From Plenodomus lindquistii (taxonomy: Eukaryota > Ascomycota > Dothideomycetes > Pleosporales > Leptosphaeriaceae), in NCBI GenBank assembly GCA_025504975.1, contig JANUWI010000014.1, positions 868,001-932,000 of the forward strand: a DNA stretch of 64,000 bases, given 5' to 3'. Below, piece by piece: positions 11,866 through 21,092 of this stretch; position 1 is the stretch's first letter; each line of letters begins with the position of its first letter. The translations under genes were made by a program, and so were the position numbers. The notes under the pieces were generated by a model. The model had not been told where the DNA came from. It saw nothing but the letters and a program-made list of their open reading frames with translations, and did no database searches.

Positions 11866-13982
11866 TCAGCAGGCAGAGGGCTCGTGTCGGTTGGGCCGAG
11901 TTGTGCAAACCACGTCGTATCGCGTTGACTCGGTGATTGCAATATACCAGGCGTGTGACCTCTCTTCAAAGCGCCGCGATTCGGTCGAAAGCGCACAAAG
12001 AGGTCGTTTCAATTTGGGGGTCGTAGGTGTTGTGAACATCAAACCTCCTGGTAGTTCCACTGCCGACGGGGTATTGTCAAGGACTAGCCACGTGCAGTCC
12101 GGTGGTAGTGAATGTTCGGTCATTGCCGTTCTGAGGGCAGCCTCGGATTCTGCCATGTGGATGACCTGTTTCTTCCAATCCGTACTCTTCAAAATCTCTT
12201 CAAGGAATCGCTCGCCGCAGTGATGCAGCACTGTCACTAGCAAGTCGGTCTCGTCTGACCCCAACCCAGAAGGGTCTGCGATGGATAAGTGTACAGCTGT
12301 TGAACTGTTCAGCTCAAGCGTGAGCACGGCGAACTCCAAGCCAAGCTCAACGCTGCCTTTCAACACAACGCCGAGCTCCCTCAATGCTGGAGAGACTCAA
12401 GCCAAGACGAGCGCGACCAAACCCCTCTCACAGCATCATAGATGCGCCCGGTCACCAAAGTGACCAATGGCTTGAGGGAACATACGGCTTGGGTATCCGG
12501 AGTCTGATGTTGATGTCGTTGAGGATGTGTCTATTGAGGACGGGTGCAACTCGTCGGTCGGTGTTGGCGTTGGGGGTGAACCTGAATGGGCCAAGATTGG
12601 CGAACGCTTCTTCGTCCAGTCTTACGAATAGCTTCCCTCCTTCCACTTCCACAATTTTAGGAGCTGCCTTGAACTGATCAGAGGCAGCCACCTTGGCGTT
12701 GCGGTCAACAGCAGGATCTGTAGGCAGTGCGGGACCAGGAGAAGCAGGGACTGCACATGGCGTCTCCACGTGGATTGTATCGGTCGTGGCCGCTGCTCGG
12801 AAGACACAGTGTGGGATCCAGTTGTCTGGCATTCGGGAGGATGGAAATCATTGCGGGGTTGGCGCATTGGGGTTTGGATTGCGAACTCGGTGGCTTCCTC
12901 GGCAGCGGCGTTTTGGGAGACGATGGTGACACGAAAGAAGCCTCCCGCAATTTGGAATGCCGGCTGTCGAAAGAATGTGACGGGCAAGGAGAATCCTGAT
13001 GGCGGAAAAGTTTCCTGATGGATCGTCCGCAGCTTGTCGGATTGGTTGGCAGCTTCTTGGTTCGGTTGGGAAGCAAAAAACACGCAATGATGTTCCTTCA
13101 GTTCAGGCAACATCCTACGCACCATGGCTTACACACCGTGCACCTCGCCGCCGTGCCTCCAGCCAGTCCACATGGTCGATGCAGTCCCATATACTCCTCT
13201 TGACGGGGACACGCGGCGGCAAAGCACCTTGACGCTGGCATTGGGCTCCTGAGCTGCAGACGGTACTTCCACGTTGATGGTGTGGCCGGAAACGCTGCCA
13301 TTGGGATCATGAGCCGCAGACAGTTGGTCCACAATGTTGGTGCTGTTGGCGACGGAGCTACCATCATTTTGGCTACCGGTACCGCTAACTTGGCTTCCCA
13401 CCGTTGGCAATACTTGTGCGCCCTGAGGAGCCTCTGGGTCTCTTCAGGTGTCTCGGTGCATTTGCGTTCCGGGTGGCGATTTGTATCATGCCCGGCGTAG
13501 CTGCAGTCTTCTTGAGAATTTGCATGCTTGCATCTGCTCCGGAAATCGCATCGTTGCTTCAACGGATCTCTCAGGCCATCAGTGGCGTCGACCACGTATT
13601 TCTCCATGCTCCGCCTAATCGCTGTCTCCTCCGTCCTTTACCTCCCCATGGCCTTGCTCATACTGACCAATCCTCGCCGCAAGCAATCTGGTATGACAAA
13701 GGACGTGCGAGAGGCCGAGGGCGAGTAGTAGGGAACAAGGCATGGAGTTCGGACCGGGGTCCTTGAAATCGGCTTCGCACAGCTTGTCTCTGGATCAGTC
13801 AGTGTATGAACTACTCTTGAGGATGATGGGTTCGAACCAGGTTTCGACAACTCAGTGCTACTTGCAGTCAAAGCAAGTCCTTCCATGCCGTTGACTCTGC
13901 CGCCACCACTTGCAGAGGTACCAGGAGTTGCCATGGACCGATCGCGACTAGCCGCCTCAACGCTGCCATTGGGATCTTGCAC
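11866..13982 (-). pseudogene. broken repeat-rich coding region
   Basis: Several minus-strand frames in succession have protein-like composition: about 13982-13638, 13410-13129, 12832-12452 and 12384-11866. They are interrupted by stops and frame changes that I could not join with convincing introns. They share a degenerate unit: QDPNGSV, HDPNGSV and EPNASV, and TINVEVPSAA against TIHVETPCAV. This suggests one former repetitive gene, possibly a transposon Gag-like or orphan protein. No family is recognised. Confidence 0.35.
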
Positions 13983-14160
13983 CCTTACCTATGAGGTGTG
14001 CCCGCCAAAAGGCTGGTGGCTCATGGCAGGTGTTGCATGGTTACGGAGATCAAAGAGACGAGCAAGTACTGGGTGGGGCTCGAGGCGTATATAATCACGT
14101 ATATATATATAAAAGGTTGAGATGAAAGAGGCCCGCCAGCCCTAGGTGCTAAGTGAGGGC

Positions 14161-14775
14161 TGGCGAGTTGCGTGAGAGGAGAGAATCGATGTTGCTGATG
14201 CGAGTCCATATATCATACCCATTGCGACTGAGAGGTGTAGCTGTGACCTGTCCAACTGCCCTGTTTTTGAGGTTGCACAATGAATGATAGGCGCCTCAAC
14301 ATCGGACAACTGCATGTATCGAGGTGCAATGTCACTGAATCAAAGATAACAGTTATTTATGCACCTGATTGGTACCGGGGCTTGTTTCCGCCCGTGGCGT
14401 ATTTTGTGTCACCAGAACTGATTGGGAAGCATGACTGCGCGGTTGGATACGTGCGTCTTGTTCGGAAAAGATGATGCATGTTGTGTGATTGATTAGTGTT
14501 AACGTCTTCGATCCGGTGGGCTGTCATATTGCATGTATCAGTATGTGACACAACTACGCCCACACATCGTATACAGACAAACAGCCAGCCGTTTCTTCCA
14601 TTGTTTACTATCCGATGATGAATGATGACGAGATGAGATGAGGAAAGGAGAGGAGAGGTGAGGTCAGGCTGGTGGGTGCGGAGACGGGACGGAGGTGTGC
14701 GGGGAACAAATTCGGAGCTAGCGCACGTGCGTCGGGGATGTCAAGAAATTATTCCAGAGCAATGCGACACTTGCA
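14161..14775. other. intergenic, 5' flank of rcm1
   Basis: No gene seen. It includes a purine-rich GAGAT/GGAGA stretch at about 14625-14665, a likely part of the rcm1 promoter or 5' UTR. Confidence 0.4.
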
Positions 14776-16571
14776 ATGTCGCTCTACTACGAGGCTGCCG
14801 GGGTCCTCGCCAACTCTGACAACATTGGCGGGTCGCTCAAGTCGCGAATATACAAGAAAAAGGATCTCAAGAGCACACCCGGCCAGATCTTTGCGCTCAT
14901 CGCAGAATCGTCCAAATGGTCGCTTGTGCTGAAAGACGTGATCGAAAAGACCAGTCTGCTGGCTGAGGAGAAGAAGGTGACCACTCAACATAAACATACA
15001 GACACGTGACCTCTGTACTGACCTGTCCAAAGCTCACTCCAATTCTCGCCCTCCTGCTCACACACGATCTCCTTCTCGCGAAGAACGGCGTCGCTGCGCC
15101 CACCAACCATGTCCTTAAGCTTGCCGTCACGCGCCACAAAGCTCGTTTGAGCGCCGAGCTCACTAAATCACGCATACGGCACGGCTTCGCTACCATTGAC
15201 GCGTTCAGAGAGGCTGTGAGCAATGGCGAGCTCGACAAGGAAGACGGAGAGGCACCAAAGAGTCGACATCCTCGATGGGTGCGCGTGAACACCATCAAAA
15301 CCACCTTGCAGGAACAGCTATCGAAGACTCTCGCAGGATATAAGAAGACGGAAAATCTGAGCGAAGTGCTGGTAGCGCCTCGAAAGGCTAAAATCTACTA
15401 CCAAGACCCAAATATACCCAACCTGCTTGCACTGCCTGCCCAGATCGATCTTAGCAGGTCCATTGCGTATGCGAAGGGTCAGATCATCTTCCAAGACAAG
15501 GCCTCGTGTTTCCCAGCCTACCTGCTCGATCCCACGCCCGATGATGGCGATGTCATTGATGCTACCGCAGCACCTGGAAACAAGACGACGCATTTGGCGG
15601 CCATCGTGAAAAGTCGGAGTGAGCCTAGCCAGGAACAAAAAGTCATCGCTTTCGAGCGCGACAAGGGCAGAACCACCATCCTTCAGAAAATGGTCAAGCT
15701 TGCGACTACCGATAGCGTCATCAAAGTCAAGGGTAGCAGTGACTTCATAGCTGCCAAGCCAGATTCTGACGAGTACGCCAACGTCGGCGCCATCTTACTC
15801 GATCCGAGTTGCTCTGGTACTGGAATTGTCGGACGAGACGACGCAATCAAAATGCATCTTCCTGAAGCGCAAGGCGGCCGAACCGCACTGCCCGTACCAG
15901 GCAAAGGCAAGAAGCGCAAGCGAGGCGATGAAGAGAGCAAGCCAGAGGATGACGCCGCGCCCTTGAGCTTGGATATGGACGAGTCGACACCTGAGGAGAC
16001 CATGGTTGTGGGCAAGCTGTCCGAGCGATTGACGGCCCTGTCGGCCTTCCAGCTCCACATCCTCACCCACGCAATGCGCTTCGCAAATGCTCACAAGATC
16101 ACTTACTCAACTTGCTCGATACACTTCGAGGAGAACGAGGGTGTGGTATTCCAGGCGTTGGCGACATCGGTGGCGAAAGAGAGAGGCTGGAGAATACTGA
16201 GGAGAGATGAGCAGGTGGAAGGCCTGCAGAAATGGGACAGACGGGGTGTTTGGGAAGATGAGAAGATTAGCTGGGCCGTTGACGAGGCAAAAAAGCAGCA
16301 GGTATTGGATGGTTGCATTAGATGTGACAAGGGAACTGAGGAAGGCACAATGGGGTTCTTCGTAGCGGGGTTTATCAGAGAAGGTGCATCTGATGCGATG
16401 GAATTAGCAGAAGTCGCCGAAGATGCAGACGAGTGGAACGGCTTCGATGATGACGCCGGATCAGGAGAGGAGCCAGTATCAGCAGCCGCAGCTGACTTAC
16501 CTTCTGCAGACGAGCCCGGAACATCCAAGAAAAAGAAGAAGTCGAAAAAGATAAAGACGGGAGCGAACTGA
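14776..16571 (+). CDS. rcm1: 25S rRNA m5C methyltransferase Rcm1 (NSUN5 type)
   Basis: Exons 14776-14976 and 15033-16571 give 579 aa; the intron falls between codons after EEKK. The NOL1/NOP2/Sun fold is clear: an N-terminal RNA-binding part (SLYYEAAGVLANSD), a SAM-binding loop DATAAPGNKTT near residue 243, the motif IV cysteine in DPSCSGTG near residue 327, and the motif VI cysteine in YSTCSIH near residue 428. In this family one Cys attacks C6 of the target cytosine and the other helps product release. Yeast Rcm1 methylates a single cytosine in 25S rRNA within the nucleolus, and the same role is inferred here. A Lys/Arg-rich insertion (GKGKKRKRGDEE) lies between motifs IV and VI, and a basic tail (KKKKKSKKIK) ends the protein. 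Both suit a nucleolar protein. Confidence 0.93.
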
Positions 16572-16816
16572 TGTTCATACAGCAGGTCAGGCGATGTCGG
16601 TACGACAATGAGGAAAGGACGACTACAGAAAGTCGGTAGTCACGAGATTACACTGGCCCACAACAATGACACAACACCGCTACACCCTCTTTCACCTACA
16701 CTTTGCTTATTCATCGCGATCAGCGCTCACTTTCAACACTCGTCTTGTAACTCTCTCACCTGTAGCGGACCGTCCTCGAACCTTTCGTGGCGCGCGTCCC
16801 CTCCTCGCCTAATTCC

Positions 16817-18885
16817 ATGACCTCGTCGCCTCCCCCTCTTGCTAGTGACCTGTCACGACCTGCACTTAAACGACTTGCCATATGGATCCGCGACGATCTC
16901 GACCTACTCGTAGCTCGTGAGGGACCGGACATTCTACGGCCAGACGATGTGCTCGCATTACATGACACGTTCATAGCTCTGCAACATGCACAATATATCA
17001 CTCTTCAGGACTTGAGAGCGACAGGTATCCACAAAGCTGTCCAGGATATCGCCGGTGTAGCTACACGTTGGCCTGGTCGACTGTGTGACGACTGCGATAA
17101 AATTGTACGCATCTGGACTGCCAAATTTGGTCCACTCAGCGCAATCCGTCCATTCCTCTACGGAAGAGGCGGTCGGTTGGAGGGTATCGCTACTGCTTCC
17201 CAGTACTCACGCGAGGTTTGCTGCCTTGTGTGTTTAGTAACTTGTTTCTAAAAGATCTGCCCAGGACCTACTTGCACGATGGGCTAAGTTTTGTCCCGAG
17301 GCCATACATCCGCAGCAATCTCATCAGCTGGGCGATCTAGGCTTCCGCGTTGGATCGTGAGTGAGCGACGAGACTATACTACGCTATCACTGACGATTTT
17401 GGCTTCAGATGGTGGATCAATCCGCTGTTCGCCCACCATGCAGGCATCATCGGACTTGAAGCTTGCGAAGGTGGCACGACTTTCGACAAGAATGGCGCGT
17501 ACGCTTTGGTGCTCAAGGGCACCGGTGAGTTTGATGCTGGATCACATGAGAAGTTCACCTACCGGGTTCCCCAGAACGACAAGGGCAAGTTTCGCCTCAC
17601 CGCTGCGACGCCAAAGAGTAGAGATCCGATCAGAGTACTCCGAAGTCACAGCATCAACAGCATCTGGGCACCTACGGCTGGCATTCGATATGAGGGACTG
17701 TAAGCGGTAACACGCATGTGGTTAACGTACCTGCTTACGAACCGTAGCTACTCGGTCAAGGGCTGGTCCATCAAGCAAGCGAAAACTGCTGATACAGCCG
17801 GCGGACACTGGAAAGAAGGCGACATATTGTACGACGTCAGATTCGAGCGGACCGATCCTGTGCCCTTGTCAGAAACCTTTAAACATCCGACCGCTACTGA
17901 AGTCGACGATTATCTCGAATATAAGCGCCTTCGCAAAGTACACCGTGAAGGTAATCGTGATGGGACCGATGCTGTACCAGAAGGCATAGACGCCATACCA
18001 GTTCCTAAAATTGCGCCCATCATAGAGCCACTTCAGCCTCAGCCCACCGAACTACTACCAGAAAAGCCGATCTCGCCCAGCAGAGTGCATCAGTCATTCT
18101 TCAAGAAGCCTCAATTCGACAAGAAAGGGCATGTACACTTTTCGGGTGCCAACGGATTACCTATACCAGACGACGATGACGCCTCGCCTTTCACAAGGCC
18201 TGGCACTAGCTTGCTCAAAGTCCCTTTCAGAGTCCCGAGTCGCCTTCGACCCAGCAGTATGAGTGAAGTCACTGCTCCTGTAAGTCCGGTGGACTCCCGA
18301 GGCAGCAGTCTGCGCACTGGAGCAAGTGCAATCAACATCAAAGAAGTAGCACCATGGATCGATTACGACGCCAACCTCGTTCTTCCTGAGTCGCCCGACG
18401 GATCATCAGCCTCCGGCGACCGACTTGGCTCGCAATCTCTTGCACGCAGTGGCGAACAGAGTCGCGACGCTGAGGCCACCAACCCGTCTTTCAGCTCCAC
18501 ACATCGAGAAAGGAACAAGAGCGGGAACTTCAAGAAACTAACTTCTTCCTCGACCAAGAAGGATGAGAGAAAACCTAGCAACATACGACATCGGGGAAAC
18601 ATTGTCAAACTCTTTGACGGGAGTGTGGAAGACACTTCGGAGGACAGATTTGACTTTGACCGCAACGCAATCTGCCCACCGAGTGACTGGGATGTCACGC
18701 CTGGGCTCAGGGCTCTGAGTATTGTCGATTCGGTGTTGGTTGGGGTGGAGGAAGTGCACATGTCGTTCACGGACCCGTTCGACGGGGGCATGAAGAAGAG
18801 GCGAGAGAGGAAGGATAGTAGCGGTGTTTCCCCCGACGAGATGTTGGTGTTTCCCAGACTTGAGTTTTATGAGAGGGACTCTTAG
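16817..18885 (+). CDS. SRA/YDG-domain protein
   Basis: Exons 16817-17215, 17265-17356, 17409-17699 and 17748-18885 give 639 aa. ATG at 16817 (MTSSPPPL) was chosen because no ATG precedes it in frame. The N-terminal 130 residues are helical and unrecognised. Residues about 165-300 form an SRA-YDG domain: LGFRVGSWW, GLEACEGG, GAYALVLKGTGEFD, PIRVLRSHSINS, APTAGIRYEGLYSVKGW and ILYDVRFERTD follow the order seen in UHRF1/KRYPTONITE-type domains, with YEG in place of YDG. SRA domains in other proteins flip out and read modified cytosine. Which modification, if any, is read here is unknown. The C-terminal half is Ser/Pro-rich and disordered except for conserved-looking CPPSDWDVTPGLRAL and a final PRLEFYERDS. 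It starts 245 nt downstream of rcm1, same strand. The first donor (GTTTGC) is weak. Confidence 0.82.
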
Positions 18886-18942
18886 TAAACAAAAGGATCA
18901 ATCGTAGTGAGTCTCGTGTAGTATAACGTAGTCGTAGTATAC

Positions 18943-20235
18943 TTATCCTGACAACGGATGTCTCCCAAACTGACTCCGCTCCCCCAACTCCACACTCTTC
19001 CTCTGCGTCTCCCTCGCATACGCCAAAACCTCTTTCTCCCACTTCTCCAACGCCCCTTCCCCCCTTCCATCCAAAATCCTCCCAATCGCCTCCGCAAGCG
19101 CCAACGCATCCAACGCAGCCTGATTCGTACTCCTCGCAATATGCGGTCTAAACCCCGCCAACGCATCCCCAACCAACAACACCCTCCCGCCCTCTAACAC
19201 CGCCCCGGGCGCAATAACATCCGTAACAGCCTGCACAAACGGGCCCTTTGTCCTACACACCAACTCCGCAAACTGCGGCGGCAACACCTCCCCCGCAACA
19301 CTTGTCTGTCTTTCCCACACACCCTCGGTCATCCCACCCTGCGGCAGCGTAAAACGATGCTTTTTCCCCCACTTATCCGTCATCAGCTCCGCATACTCTT
19401 GCGACCCCTCATCATAATTAACATACCACACCCAATTTACCAGCCGCTGCCCCGGCACTATAGATCCGTGGATGCCCGGAATGGTGTAAGCGAGGATTTG
19501 CATACCGGTTGTGTGGAAGAATGCGATTTTCTCAATGAAGATAGATCTTGCAGTGGGTGAGATTAGGGATTCGAGCACGGTGCCGCGGAAGGCGACGTAC
19601 CCTGCGTAGGAGCGGTGGATGTGGGGGTAGTATTTTTCGCGGATGGTGGAGTTGGGGCCGTTGGCGGCGATGAGGAGGTCTGCGTCGAGGGTTGTTGGGG
19701 GGTGGGTGGTGTGGGATATGGAGAGGGTTATTGGGGGGGTGAATGTCGGGATGGTGGTGGTGGAAGAGGAAGAGGGAGATGAAGAAGCAGGAGGGACGTG
19801 GATGTCTGTGACTGCGGCGTCGTGTTGGTATACCACTTTTCCCTCTCCCTCTTGAGTTACTGGCTCAGGAACAGCAGTGTACGCTGTGTCAGCACCGTCG
19901 AAATTCGCGCGCAGAATATGGTATAAGAGATCCCAACTTGTCATGTGTTGGTCTCTTTCCTCGCGGTCTATTATTTCTCCGCCCTTATTTAGGTATAAGC
20001 GTGTGTAGCTGGGTACAGCCAGGGGTGTATGTGTGCGATCATGCTTGTTGAAGAATTCTAGCAATTCTTCGCCTGCGACTATGCCTGCGCCTTGGTCTTG
20101 CAGGAGGGGTGTGGGGTTTCGCTCTAAGATGTGGATGTGCAGGTCTTTGCGGAGGTGTTTGAGTGCGAGGCCGGTTAGGAGACCGCCGAGAGAACCGCCG
20201 ACTATTACTACGTTTTTGGGTTGGGGCTGGGGCAT
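18943..20235 (-). CDS. FAD-dependent monooxygenase, 2,6-dihydroxypyridine hydroxylase-like
   Basis: A single exon of 430 aa, starting at ATG 20235 (MPQPQPKNVV); the frame opens further upstream but only with a non-ATG codon. The FAD-binding Rossmann motif is VIVGGSLGGLLTG at the N-terminus. An Arg/Glu-rich second contact (LERNPTPLLQDQGAGI) follows, and LLVGDALAGFRPHIARSTNQAALD near residue 360 is the GD motif that binds the FAD ribityl chain. The central part (PGQRLVNWVWYVNYDEG) resembles the substrate domain of 2,6-dihydroxypyridine 3-hydroxylase-like proteins. It probably hydroxylates an aromatic or heteroaromatic ring using NAD(P)H and oxygen; the substrate cannot be told. The end is 58 nt from the stop of the SRA gene, tail to tail. 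C-rich wobble use is marked in its 3' half. Confidence 0.88.
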   Translation of the reverse strand: MPQPQPKNVVIVGGSLGGLLTGLALKHLRKDLHIHILERNPTPLLQDQGAGIVAGEELLEFFNKHDRTHTPLAVPSYTRLYLNKGGEIIDREERDQHMTSWDLLYHILRANFDGADTAYTAVPEPVTQEGEGKVVYQHDAAVTDIHVPPASSSPSSSSTTTIPTFTPPITLSISHTTHPPTTLDADLLIAANGPNSTIREKYYPHIHRSYAGYVAFRGTVLESLISPTARSIFIEKIAFFHTTGMQILAYTIPGIHGSIVPGQRLVNWVWYVNYDEGSQEYAELMTDKWGKKHRFTLPQGGMTEGVWERQTSVAGEVLPPQFAELVCRTKGPFVQAVTDVIAPGAVLEGGRVLLVGDALAGFRPHIARSTNQAALDALALAEAIGRILDGRGEGALEKWEKEVLAYARETQRKSVELGERSQFGRHPLSG

Positions 20236-21092
20236 TGTGGGTGGAGAGAAGATGGGGTTGGGATGGGGGCTTGGGGCGTGAAGTTGAGATGAGGTTAACA
20301 CATGTGGACGCCATGTACAGGATATATGTAGACATGTCAGATCGAATGCCTGCTAGTTCCATATATCACCGAAACAGAGCGCACCAATGGTGAAAGGTGA
20401 TCAGCGCAGTTCCAATACATCAATTGCTCGGCCTTTCTTCAGTACAGCTACGGGAGCTAGCAGGGGGCCATTATGGGGTGACGAGAATATTCTGTACGTT
20501 GTGCTCGTGATAATTAGCAAGAATACCTAGTTATGATCCATCTTCATCATGTCAAGAACTTGCAACATGGGTATCCGATGTCTAGCGTGAACGGGCTTGT
20601 TGTAAATGATGCTGTCGACAGCCTTTTGATTAGAGCCGTGACGTCACTGATCGACGGTCTGGAAAGTTGGTTTGAGATTCTGAGGATTTTCGCGTTAAAG
20701 CTCATCTCGTTAATAGAATAAACTAATACTTGAAACTCAAACCTGTGAGCGAAGGGCTGTTAACATGACGCACCTAGAGCTTTTCATACAGATTTCAAAA
20801 TCTCGTCTCATCTTCTGAGTACGTCTCAAAATGATTCTCTCCAATACAATACAGCATGTTGTCACTTGGTATGTTGATTTGTGTCATGATTCAATACTGT
20901 CTATCTTTGCTTGCGATATAGTCTACGTCAATAAATCAGCACATGTGTGTAACGAGCCATCCTGACTCGTGATTTCACCTCGCGCGTATGCTCTATGCTC
21001 TCCCAAAACGCCATCGCTATGTTGTACCATGCACGTCTAAATGCTATACCTTCCTTCTCTGCCCCAGAATACCAGGATCTTATGCTCATCCC
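20236..21092. other. intergenic, about 860 nt
   Basis: No gene or RNA recognised. It is somewhat AT-richer than its neighbours between 20.5 and 21.0 kb. Confidence 0.45.

Larger units (their letters stand above)
7978..14160. mobile_element. decayed transposon region (Copia-type remnant plus unclassified debris)
   Basis: About 6 kb with no intact gene. Evidence for transposon debris: (1) a Copia-like protease fragment on the minus strand at 10381-10587; (2) two diverged copies of one segment at about 8085-8150 and 10092-10157; (3) an 18-bp match, atatatatataaaaggtt, at 9913-9930 and 14101-14118 in the same orientation, with further TATATATA tracts at 8968-8979 and 11834-11849; (4) repeat-rich broken frames on the minus strand at 11.9-14.0 kb. 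Long terminal repeats, target-site duplications and the reverse transcriptase were not found, so the limits are approximate and more than one element may be nested. GC content looks ordinary, so heavy RIP is not evident. Confidence 0.5.

Noticed and set aside
11339..12223. A 294-codon plus-strand open frame in the decayed region
   Set aside because: It runs through a GGGA tract and a TATATATA tract, has no conserved features, and overlaps minus-strand repeat relics, so it is likely a chance frame.
13800..13860. A tRNA B-box-like string, gggttcgaacca, near 13831
   Set aside because: No matching A-box or foldable acceptor stem could be found around it.
14776..20235. A possible cytosine-methylation gene cluster
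   Set aside because: The rRNA methyltransferase and the SRA protein sit side by side, but no DNA methyltransferase is present, and the next gene is an unrelated monooxygenase.
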